Source: JANRLJ01 sp034437895 (GTDB lineage Bacteria > Chloroflexota > Anaerolineae > Aggregatilineales > Phototrophicaceae). From it: DNA of 20,041 bases. Numbering within the stretch: the first letter of the stretch is position 1; every line of letters starts with the position of its first letter. This document shows, one piece after another, positions 6,120 to 12,452 of the stretch. The translations under genes and the position numbers were made by a program. Under the pieces are notes generated by a model. That model saw only the letters and a program-made list of their open reading frames with translations. It did not search any database and was not told the DNA's origin. Location of the stretch: positions 1 through 20,041 of the forward strand of contig DAOTTO010000010.1 of the NCBI GenBank assembly GCA_034437895.1, in the 5' to 3' direction.

Positions 6120-8135
6120 ATGGCAATTCTCACGTTAAATAATCTCGGTCAAGCCTTTGGCGGCTTCGACGTATTCACAGGTCTTTACGGCAGCGTCGAA
6201 CCCGGCGCGAAGATCGGCATGGTCGGGCCAAATGGCATCGGCAAAACCACATTGCTGCTGATTCTGGCCGGACTCGCCGAACCCTCGCATGGCGGCTTTA
6301 CGCTATCGCAAGGGGTTCGTATGGGCTATCTGCGGCAGGAAGCGATGCAAGCCTTCAACGAACTCGACAACACCGTTTTCGAGGAAATGATGGGTGTGTT
6401 TGATGAAGTTCGTGCGATGGAAGTCCGTATGCGCGAACTAGAGGACTGCATGGCAACGGGCGACACCACCGACGCGCTGCTGGAAGAATATGGCGAGATG
6501 CAGCATCAGTTTGAGCTGCGTGACGGCTACATCTATGAAGTCAGCATCAAACAAACGCTCGAAGGTTTGGGCTTTAAACCGCAGCATTGGGAACTGCCGC
6601 TGCGCCATCTCAGCGGTGGGCAGAAAACCCGCGCACTCTTGGCGCGTTTGCTGCTGGAAAAACCTGATCTGCTCATCCTCGACGAGCCGACCAACCATTT
6701 GGATGTCGAAGCGCTGGAATGGCTGGAAACACGGTTACGGGCATGGGACGGCGCATTGTTGATCGTCAGCCATGACCGTTATTTCCTCGATAAAACCGTC
6801 AACACCATTTGGGAGATGAGCCGCACCGGAATCGAATCCTATCGCGGCAATTACAGCGCGTACCTGAAGCAGCGCGAAGAACGCTATGAACGCAGCGCCG
6901 CCTTGTATCAGCAAGAAAAAGAACGCCTCGAAAAGGAATTGGATTACGTCAAGCGCAACATCGTCCGCGCCTCCACCAATGCGATGGCTGTCGGCAGATT
7001 GCGCCGCCTCAGCCGTGATTTGATCGCTATTCGGTCAGTCGGCATTGTCGCCTTCCGTGAGTCTAAAAGTTGGTCGCAGCTTGCGGAGCAGTTGGACGTG
7101 GGTCATGCCCGTCCGATGGGCGTGATGGAAGCCGAGCAGGAACTTAAAGCGCTGCAACCGCCCAACAGCCGTCCGCCCAAGCTGAACTTTAACCTGAAAA
7201 CTACGCTACGCAGCGGTGATCTCGTCATGCGGGGGCGCGATTTACGCATCGGCTACCCCGACGCACCTTTATTTACCAGCGATGATATTGTGCTGGAACG
7301 TGGAGAAAGAGTCGCCTTAATCGGTGGCAACGGTACCGGCAAGACGACCTTCCTCCGCACGATTACACAGCAGATCAAGCCGCTGGTGGGTGAAATTGAT
7401 CTTGGCGCAAGCCTGAAAGTTGGCTACTTCGCGCAAGCGCACGAAGATTTACTGCCAGAAAATACGGTGATGGACGAACTCATCCGTCACCAACACATGA
7501 ATATCAGTCAAGCGCGGCAAATTCTGGGACAGTATCTCTTCCGCCAAGAAGATGTCTTCAAGAAAGTCGGCGACCTCAGCGGCGGTGAACGCGGTAAGCT
7601 GGCGATGGCGATCTTGGGGACGCATGGCGCGAACTTCCTGCTCTTGGATGAGCCGACCAACCATCTTGATATTCAAGCGCAGGAAATCCTCCAAGAAGTG
7701 CTGGAAAAATTTCCCGGCACAGTGCTGCTCGTGACGCATGATCGTTATCTCGTAGATAAACTAGCGACCCAAATCTGGAATCTTGAGAATGGGCATCTGC
7801 AAATCTTCCAAGGGAATTATGAGGAGTTTTTGGCGGCGCGTGATAAGCAGACAATGACGGAGCAAAAGGCCGCTGCGGTTGCCAAGAAGGAAGCGAAAGC
7901 CGCTGCCGCCGCGACCAGCGTTCCCAAAGGCCAGAAAAACCAGAAAAATAAGGGTGTCGCCACGCTTGAACAACAAATCAGCGAAATGGAAGCTGTGCTG
8001 GAACGGCTCAATCAGGATTTACAAAACGCGCAAAAATCCGACGAGATCTGGAAATTGAGTGAGCAGTTCGCCACCTCACAGTCGAAGTTGGATGCGCTGG
8101 TTGCGGAATGGTCAGCAATGGCGGAAATGGGCTAA
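6120..8135 (+). CDS. ABC-F ATPase with C-terminal coiled coil (Uup/YdiF-like)
   Basis: A 671-residue soluble twin-cassette ATPase. Cassette 1: Walker A GPNGIGKTT (36-44), LSGGQ (164-168), Walker B LLILDEP (184-190). The linker, about 245-350, is rich in charged helix. Cassette 2: Walker A GGNGTGKTT (402-410), LSGGE (486-490), Walker B FLLLDEP (506-512). Residues about 575-615 are a Lys/Ala-rich spacer and 615-671 a predicted coiled coil, resembling the C-terminal domain of Uup/YdiF-type factors. This differs from the shorter ABC-F protein at 1580. Its role is likely ribosome-associated (translation factor, stalling rescue or drug protection). The start has AAGGAA upstream and follows the GNAT gene by 40 bases, so it is probably the last gene of that operon. 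Confidence 0.9.
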   Translation: MAILTLNNLGQAFGGFDVFTGLYGSVEPGAKIGMVGPNGIGKTTLLLILAGLAEPSHGGFTLSQGVRMGYLRQEAMQAFNELDNTVFEEMMGVFDEVRAMEVRMRELEDCMATGDTTDALLEEYGEMQHQFELRDGYIYEVSIKQTLEGLGFKPQHWELPLRHLSGGQKTRALLARLLLEKPDLLILDEPTNHLDVEALEWLETRLRAWDGALLIVSHDRYFLDKTVNTIWEMSRTGIESYRGNYSAYLKQREERYERSAALYQQEKERLEKELDYVKRNIVRASTNAMAVGRLRRLSRDLIAIRSVGIVAFRESKSWSQLAEQLDVGHARPMGVMEAEQELKALQPPNSRPPKLNFNLKTTLRSGDLVMRGRDLRIGYPDAPLFTSDDIVLERGERVALIGGNGTGKTTFLRTITQQIKPLVGEIDLGASLKVGYFAQAHEDLLPENTVMDELIRHQHMNISQARQILGQYLFRQEDVFKKVGDLSGGERGKLAMAILGTHGANFLLLDEPTNHLDIQAQEILQEVLEKFPGTVLLVTHDRYLVDKLATQIWNLENGHLQIFQGNYEEFLAARDKQTMTEQKAAAVAKKEAKAAAAATSVPKGQKNQKNKGVATLEQQISEMEAVLERLNQDLQNAQKSDEIWKLSEQFATSQSKLDALVAEWSAMAEMG

Positions 8136-8194
8136 GTTTGCATCATCTAAGGTTGAATAACATCTCTGTTTTTCACCTCACCGCTACCTTATTT

Positions 8195-8237
8195 GGCTCG
8201 ACTCCCTCTCTTAATCCTAATTGAGAGGGAGTTGGGC
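8195..8237. terminator. Bidirectional hairpin between convergent genes
   Basis: A perfect 10-bp stem ACTCCCTCTC (8201-8210) / GAGAGGGAGT (8223-8232) with a 12-base loop, extendable by a few more pairs to 8196-8237. It lies between the 3' ends of the ABC-F gene (+) and the toxin gene (-), where a shared terminator is expected. No T-run is present, so factor-independent termination would be weak. CTCCCTCTC-type arms also resemble an intergenic repeat family. Confidence 0.5.
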
Positions 8238-8295
8238 GATGTGGTTTATAAGTTCAAAGCTATCTCTCCAAAATTGAGGTTATCAAGAGGATAGG

Positions 8296-8649
8296 CTACT
8301 TTTTAAGGTACTGCTCGATCCGCGTCTTGACCTGACGTGGCGTGATGTTGCTCTGATCGCTCTTGGTGTAAATGCTCATCAAAACTACCGACTCCGGTGT
8401 TTGGATATAATAGACGACGCGGTAGCCACCACTTTTGCCCGTGTTGGAATCCGTGTTGGGGATACGTACTTTATAGGCCGTATATCCCACACCCGACATC
8501 TGATCGCCGGGTGTTTCCCCTTGCTCAAGGGATTGGATTAAGGAATTAAGATCATCTTGAATGTGGGGATATTTTTTCCGAAGTGATTTAGCTTCTCTTT
8601 TGAATGTGGCATCGTACCTAATCTGGACGGGTGGCTCATTCATCGTCAT
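8296..8649 (-). CDS. RelE/HigB-family toxin of a type II toxin-antitoxin pair
   Basis: A 117-residue basic protein with the RelE/ParE fold pattern: N-terminal helices (FKREAKSLRKKYP, DDLNSLIQSLEQG), then YKVRIPN (59-65), GKSGGYRVVYYI (71-82) and VLMSIYTKSDQSNIT. The Lys/Arg residues of YKVR and GYR and the late Tyr-Thr-Lys match positions used for ribosome-dependent mRNA cleavage in RelE/HigB, so it is probably a translation-targeting RNase. Its start overlaps the upstream gene's 3' end by 14 bases, the usual antitoxin-first order for RelBE-type pairs, indicating translational coupling. A second in-frame ATG lies two codons later. A ParE-type gyrase inhibitor is less likely given the GGYR motif. 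Confidence 0.8.
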   Translation of the reverse strand: MTMNEPPVQIRYDATFKREAKSLRKKYPHIQDDLNSLIQSLEQGETPGDQMSGVGYTAYKVRIPNTDSNTGKSGGYRVVYYIQTPESVVLMSIYTKSDQSNITPRQVKTRIEQYLKK

Positions 8650-9130
8650 CTTCTATATCGTCCCACAGCGTTGAAATCGGATAGGTTCTACCCGCCTGTA
8701 CTTCGCGCAGCGCCCGGCGAAAATCTTCAACAGCTTTTTCAATATCGTCCAATTCGTCTTCTTTACGTCGGCCTTCTTCAGTATCCGATTCGTACCATGA
8801 GGCCCGGAAGGCGGCGACTGCCTCTTCTTCGTTGGGAACGGGCGGAAGGGGATCCGTTATCGTTAGGAATAAATGCGCCAGTTGACCAATTTCCCGGATA
8901 TGCGCCTTGTTGTGTTCTAGTTTTTCCAGTTCTACCAAGACCTCTTTCAGCGCTTGGCTCAACTTCACTAGACCTTGTTTCGCCTCTATATAAAGTTGTT
9001 CGGCGACCTGCGGGTCTTCTTGTTCAATATCTGGTTTGCCATCAACCCAATTTACAAAGGTCTGGTAAATTGAGTCGGAAAGCTCACGCTCAAGGGTGAA
9101 TACCCCAGACCCTTCATGTGTGTGTGTCAT
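8636..9130 (-). CDS. Putative antitoxin of unusual length
   Basis: A 164-residue acidic protein directly upstream of, and overlapping, the RelE-like gene. The last ~30 residues (about 135-164) contain FRRALREVQAGRTYPISTLWDDI, which I recognise as the tail pattern of RelB/Phd-like antitoxins paired with RelE toxins (G-x-T-x-P-v-s-x-L-W-x-x-I), so this part probably wraps the toxin. The N-terminal ~130 residues are largely helical and charged, with no clear helix-turn-helix or AbrB motif. Typical antitoxins have 70-100 residues, so the N-terminus is extra. A weak internal resemblance exists between EEEAVAAFRASW (101-112) and EKAVEDFRRAL. Antitoxin status rests on gene order and the tail motif. 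Confidence 0.65.
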   Translation of the reverse strand: MTHTHEGSGVFTLERELSDSIYQTFVNWVDGKPDIEQEDPQVAEQLYIEAKQGLVKLSQALKEVLVELEKLEHNKAHIREIGQLAHLFLTITDPLPPVPNEEEAVAAFRASWYESDTEEGRRKEDELDDIEKAVEDFRRALREVQAGRTYPISTLWDDIEDDDE

Positions 9131-9191
9131 CTCGCAGTGTCCCGTTTCTCTCAGTGTGCGGCTGTTTAGATCAATGGGTTCGATTTTTATT

Positions 9192-9207
9192 GGATGTTAA
9201 GACATCC
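9192..9207. promoter_or_regulatory. Palindrome, candidate operator of the toxin-antitoxin operon
   Basis: GGATGT-TAAG-ACATCC is a perfect 6-bp inverted repeat centred about 70 bases upstream of the antitoxin start codon. Type II toxin-antitoxin operons are usually repressed by the antitoxin-toxin complex at such palindromes. No convincing -35/-10 pair was found around it. Confidence 0.35.
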
Positions 9208-9283
9208 TCTATCATACACCGACATCGTATAACAAATTTACCGGAGGTACAATCTATCGAACAAGTCAATGAGGCGTGACCTC

Positions 9284-9314
9284 TTGCCCTATCACGTCAT
9301 TTTCGTGATATAGT
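9284..9314 (+). promoter_or_regulatory. Extended -10 promoter for the MFS leader, with overlapping palindrome
   Basis: The -10 TATAGT (9309-9314) is preceded by TGA, giving an extended -10. The best -35, TTGCCC (9284-9289), is 19 bases away and weak. The palindrome ATCACG-N7-CGTGAT fills part of the spacer and touches the -10, as a repressor operator might. Confidence 0.45.
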
Positions 9315-9344
9315 GTAGCCATCGACTTTAAGGAATCGAAAACA

Positions 9345-9362
9345 ATGTCACCCCCGCGTTAG
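9345..9362 (+). CDS. Candidate leader peptide MSPPR (uORF)
   Basis: ATG TCA CCC CCG CGT TAG, with AAGGA (9330-9334) ten bases upstream, about 25 nt after the predicted transcription start. The Pro-Pro-Arg-stop ending is suggestive, because consecutive prolines slow ribosomes and short ORFs ending this way could stall on drug-bound ribosomes. The stop codon lies in the left arm of a small stem (GTTAG/CTAAC), so translation would open it. The strong terminator begins 33 bases downstream. The role is inferred from layout only. Confidence 0.45.
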   Translation: MSPPR

Positions 9363-9395
9363 TTAATCGCTAACCACAACTCAAGGACAATGTTC

Positions 9396-9428
9396 AGGCA
9401 AGCTGCCAACAATACAGCTTGCCTTTTT
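9396..9428 (+). terminator. Strong leader terminator upstream of MFS gene
   Basis: Perfect 10-bp stem AGGCAAGCTG (9396-9405) / CAGCTTGCCT (9415-9424) with a 9-base loop, followed by a T5 tract (9424-9428). It sits between the promoter/uORF and the MFS start codon (9471) on the same strand, so it should stop most transcripts before the pump gene unless antagonised. Confidence 0.78.
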
Positions 9429-9470
9429 CGATTCCTCGCACTTTTATTTCCCGCCAAAAGGAACAACACA

Positions 9471-10670
9471 ATGCTTTCCTCACTTGTACGCCGTCCCGGT
9501 AGAGTCGGTCTTTTCGTCTTGACTCTGCTCATCATCGAGTTTTTGGATGAGCTGGTTTTTGGTGCTAGAGAAGCCGCTTGGCCTCTTATTCAAGCCGATC
9601 TCGGCCTGACTTATGCCCAAATTGGCATTATTCTCACCATACCGGATTTGATCGCCAATATCATTGAGCCGGTCATGGGTATTCTCGCCGACATGGGCAG
9701 GATACGTTGGCTGGTGTTGGGCGGCGGCTTATTTTTTGCGTTGGCCTTGGTCATTATGGCGCTAAGCCCTTCATTTGCGATTTTTTTGGTGGCTTCCATT
9801 CTGCTTTATCCGGCTTCGGGTGCGTTTGTCAGCATGTCACAAATCGCGCTCATGAACACCGATCCGACTCGACATGAACAAAATATGGCACGCTGGACGT
9901 TTGCCGGATCAGCCGCCGTCGTGACGGGGCCACTGGTCTTGTCGTTGATGATCGTACTAGGCGGAAGCTGGCGCGAAACCCTGTTAATCATTGCTGTCCT
10001 CACGCTGATCGTCGTCGCTTATGCTTGGCGCTTTCCCTTCAAAAACGGCGCTGTATCCGAAGACGAAGAAGAGATGAGTTTTCGGGACGGCCTTAAGGGG
10101 GCGCTAGAGGCGGTTCGCAATCCCAAAGTGCTGCGCTGGCTAGTACTGCTGCAATGCTCCGATTTGATGCTCGATACATTACTCGCTTTTCTCGCGCTTT
10201 ATTTCGTCAATGTCGCCCAAATCGCGCCGGAACGAGCAGCGCTGGCGGTCACAGTTTGGACGGGTGTGGGCTTGGCGGGTGATTTTCTGCTGATTCCACT
10301 TTTGGAGCGTGTGCGCGGCCTCGATTATCTGCGATTTAGCACCTTAATTGAGTTGATGCTGTATCCAGCATTTCTGTTGGTGGATAACTTCGCGCTCAAA
10401 CTGGTGATTCTCGGCCTGCTCGGATTTTTTAACGCAGGTTCCTATTCCATTTTACAAGCCGGATTATATTCCACCATGCCGGGACGCGGCGGAATAGTGT
10501 TAGCGGCGGATAACATTTTTGGTCTTGCTGGCAGCTTAGTGCCATTAGGCTTAGGTCTCGTAGCACAAAACTTTGGTCTGGAAGCAACGATGTGGCTGCT
10601 GCTGATCGGCCCCATCGCCCTCATCATCCTCCTGCCGCGTAACGCACAAAGCGTAAGTGTTGAGGTTTAA
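9471..10670 (+). CDS. MFS transporter, probable drug efflux (Fsr-like)
   Basis: A 399-residue polytopic membrane protein with about 12 hydrophobic segments and a charged central loop (around FKNGAVSEDEEEMSFRDG) separating the two six-helix halves. The loop after helix 2 carries a form of MFS motif A, GILADMGRIRW. The opening pattern (IEFLDELVFGAREAAWPLIQ followed by DLGLTYAQIGIIL) resembles the fosmidomycin-resistance/Fsr-like branch; this is family resemblance only and the substrate is unknown. I prefer ATG 9471 because AAAGGA (9457-9462) is eight bases upstream. The longer in-frame ATG at 9390 would place the terminator hairpin inside the coding region with its ribosome binding site only two bases away. 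The leader suggests inducible expression. Confidence 0.87.
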   Translation: MLSSLVRRPGRVGLFVLTLLIIEFLDELVFGAREAAWPLIQADLGLTYAQIGIILTIPDLIANIIEPVMGILADMGRIRWLVLGGGLFFALALVIMALSPSFAIFLVASILLYPASGAFVSMSQIALMNTDPTRHEQNMARWTFAGSAAVVTGPLVLSLMIVLGGSWRETLLIIAVLTLIVVAYAWRFPFKNGAVSEDEEEMSFRDGLKGALEAVRNPKVLRWLVLLQCSDLMLDTLLAFLALYFVNVAQIAPERAALAVTVWTGVGLAGDFLLIPLLERVRGLDYLRFSTLIELMLYPAFLLVDNFALKLVILGLLGFFNAGSYSILQAGLYSTMPGRGGIVLAADNIFGLAGSLVPLGLGLVAQNFGLEATMWLLLIGPIALIILLPRNAQSVSVEV

Positions 10671-10684
10671 AACACGTCTAAAAG

Positions 10685-10713
10685 GGTAAGGGCGCGGCGC
10701 TTGCGCCCCTACC
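10685..10713. repeat. REP-like hairpin H2 after MFS gene
   Basis: GGTAAGGGCGC (10685-10695) pairs with GCGCCCCTACC (10703-10713) with one mismatch and a 7-base loop ending in CTT. It begins 14 bases after the MFS stop. No T-run. It has the same architecture as H1 and H3. Confidence 0.7.
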
Positions 10714-10769
10714 ATTTCGACAAAAATCATCGTACCATAACGAAAAAAACCATTTTAAGGGGAGCAACC

Positions 10770-11543
10770 ATGCCTGAACTGCTGACGTTGACCGACTCCA
10801 ATCTGGAGTCCGTCTTAAAAGGGAACAAACCCGTTCTACTCCTATTTTCTACTGGGGAGGGCTTACGCGCCGATTTTAGCACCGCCTATAAAAAAGCCGC
10901 CGCCGAAAACGGCAAAATGATTATTGCCCAAATTGACCCGAAGCAAAATCCAACCGCAGCCGAACAGCTTTGCGCGGGTGATAAACCCGTTTTGCTTGGT
11001 CTGCTGAACGGCGCAGAAATCCTCCGCCGCAGCCGTCCCTGGGGTACGGATGTGCCGTTGGCGGTTGAGATGATGATGAATGAATTAAGCAAGGTTCCTG
11101 TTTCTGTCGCTGCCGAAATTGCAGAAGAAGAAACAGCGCTTGATACCCTCGAAGCGCTTGACGAAACCGCATTGGTAGCAGATGGCGTTCCCGTCAAAGT
11201 GACTGATGAGACCTTCCAGAAGGAAGTGATTGATTATTATCTGCCCGTTGTGGTCGATTTCTGGGCGGAATGGTGCGGCCCGTGTCGGCAGGTCGCCCCA
11301 ATCCTAGAAAAACTGGCGAAAGAATATGCCGGAAAAGTCCGCGTGGCAAAAGTCAATGTCGATGAAAATCCCGGCTTATCACAGACCTTCCAAATCCGCA
11401 GCATCCCGCTGTTTATGATGATTAAGCAGCGCAGCATCGTCTTTAGCGAACCGGGTGCTTTCCCCGAAAATGTCCTGCGTGATCTATTCAATCAATTGAT
11501 CGCGCTACAAATTCCAGCACAGGAAGAGCCTGTAGAAAATTAA
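10770..11543 (+). CDS. Two-domain thioredoxin
   Basis: A 257-residue cytosolic protein with two thioredoxin-like folds. The N-terminal one (about 1-108) has lost the CxxC (STGEGLRADF is in the corresponding position) and is probably structural or substrate-binding. The C-terminal one (about 142-250) has the active site WCGPC (168-172) in the context VVDFWAEWCGPCRQVAP, the KVNVDENP strand and the cis-Pro loop RSIPLF (Pro213). An acidic, Glu/Ala-rich linker (about 115-140) joins them. It should reduce protein disulfides as a thioredoxin. The start at 10770 has an excellent AAGGGGAG (10757-10764); the longer in-frame ATG at 10701 lies in the REP-like hairpin and is rejected. It follows the MFS gene by 99 bases. 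Confidence 0.85.
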   Translation: MPELLTLTDSNLESVLKGNKPVLLLFSTGEGLRADFSTAYKKAAAENGKMIIAQIDPKQNPTAAEQLCAGDKPVLLGLLNGAEILRRSRPWGTDVPLAVEMMMNELSKVPVSVAAEIAEEETALDTLEALDETALVADGVPVKVTDETFQKEVIDYYLPVVVDFWAEWCGPCRQVAPILEKLAKEYAGKVRVAKVNVDENPGLSQTFQIRSIPLFMMIKQRSIVFSEPGAFPENVLRDLFNQLIALQIPAQEEPVEN

Positions 11544-11551
11544 CAAAATTG

Positions 11552-11575
11552 AGGGCGATCAGGCTTGATCGCCCT
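11552..11575. repeat. REP-like hairpin H3 after thioredoxin gene
   Basis: Perfect 10-bp stem AGGGCGATCA (11552-11561) / TGATCGCCCT (11566-11575) with loop GGCT, starting eight bases after the stop and followed by AC and an AT-rich stretch. Without a proper T-run it is a poor intrinsic terminator. Same family as H1 and H2. Confidence 0.72.
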
Positions 11576-11593
11576 ACTTCATACGATAAATTA

Positions 11594-11717
11594 TATCCCA
11601 AATATATCCCAAAATTTAAACTTTACATAACGATATTATGATATAAATAAGCAGAGTTAGAATTTTTATCCCAAATAGTGCTGTGACTATCACAAAATTT
11701 AACATACGCCTTTACAT
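11594..11717. repeat. AT-rich region with short direct repeats upstream of HAD gene
   Basis: TATCCCAAA occurs three times (11594-11602, 11605-11613, 11667-11675), the first two one helical turn apart. CAAAATTTAA occurs twice (11610-11619, 11693-11702), each followed a few bases later by TTTACAT (11622-11628, 11711-11717). This may be a binding site for a regulator or simply AT-rich duplication. No strong promoter was recognised. Confidence 0.4.
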
Positions 11718-11765
11718 TGTTTTTGGCACACTACCCTGCTTATCCTTTAGCCACAAGATTAGACT

Positions 11766-12452
11766 ATGACGACTTCTAACAAACGCCTGCTCCTGTTCGA
11801 TATTGATGGCACCCTCTTACGGACTAAAAGCGTGGGACGTGATGCCACTCGCGCCGCAATGCTGGAAATTTTCGGTACATCGTCCACCATTGACACGCAC
11901 GTTTTCGGCGGCAAAACCGATTGGCTGACTCTGGTAGAACTGCTTGTGCCGCATGGTTACGAGATGGAGATCATCGGTCAGCGAATGTCAACTTATGAGC
12001 AAGTCGCCGGACGTTATATTACCGAGTTTATTGGCAGTCATAATGTCGAAGTCTGCCCCGGTGCGCTGGAAGTGGTCGAAGCGCTGCGCCATGATGCGCG
12101 TTATCTGCTCGGCATCGTCACGGGCAACGTCTCAACAACTGCACCCATTAAATTACAAACCGCCGGATTTGATCCGGCATGGTTCCCTATCGGCGCGTAT
12201 GGCAGCGAGAAAATGCACCGCAATGATTTAGCAGCTTTGGCCTTAGAACGGGCAATCACTTATTGCGGACATCCGATTTTGCCGGATGATGTGTTTGTGA
12301 TTGGCGATACATTGGCAGATATTGCCTGTGCGCGGGCAGTGGGCGCGGTTGCGGTGGGGGTATGTACGGGGCATAATACCCGGCAAGAACTCGCCACCGC
12401 GCAGCCGGATTATATCCTTGATGATTTACACGGCCTCATGGATATTATTTAG
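11766..12452 (+). CDS. HAD-family phosphatase (Gph-like)
   Basis: A 228-residue cytosolic hydrolase of the haloacid dehalogenase superfamily. Motif I DIDGT (12-16, nucleophile Asp12 and acid/base Asp14), motif II VTGN (118-121), a Lys at about 129 and motif III GDTLADIACARA (180-191) are all present. A helical cap lies between motif I and about residue 100 (subfamily I). The closest named type is phosphoglycolate phosphatase; HAD enzymes are often promiscuous, so the substrate is open. No good ribosome binding site precedes the ATG. The 3' end overlaps the convergent glycosyltransferase gene by eight bases. Confidence 0.82.
   Translation: MTTSNKRLLLFDIDGTLLRTKSVGRDATRAAMLEIFGTSSTIDTHVFGGKTDWLTLVELLVPHGYEMEIIGQRMSTYEQVAGRYITEFIGSHNVEVCPGALEVVEALRHDARYLLGIVTGNVSTTAPIKLQTAGFDPAWFPIGAYGSEKMHRNDLAALALERAITYCGHPILPDDVFVIGDTLADIACARAVGAVAVGVCTGHNTRQELATAQPDYILDDLHGLMDII

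Larger units (their letters stand above)
9131..9470. promoter_or_regulatory. Divergent regulatory region between antitoxin and MFS genes
   Basis: A 340-base gap without a full-size gene. From left to right it holds the palindrome at 9192-9207, an inverted repeat ATCACG/CGTGAT (9291-9296 and 9304-9309) touching an extended -10 (TG-A-TATAGT, 9306-9314), a five-codon ORF (9345-9362), a stem GTTAG/CTAAC (9358-9362, 9370-9374) that includes the uORF stop codon, a strong terminator (9396-9428) and the MFS ribosome binding site (9457-9462). Confidence 0.6.

Noticed and set aside
8671..9099. 142-codon open frame on the + strand opposite the antitoxin gene
   Set aside because: Composition and position fit an antisense shadow; the minus-strand frame has the antitoxin tail motif and correct coupling to the toxin.
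9390..9470. Upstream in-frame ATG giving the MFS protein 27 extra residues
   Set aside because: The extension encodes the terminator hairpin, the ribosome binding site would be only two bases from the ATG, and a good AAAGGA site precedes the later ATG at 9471.
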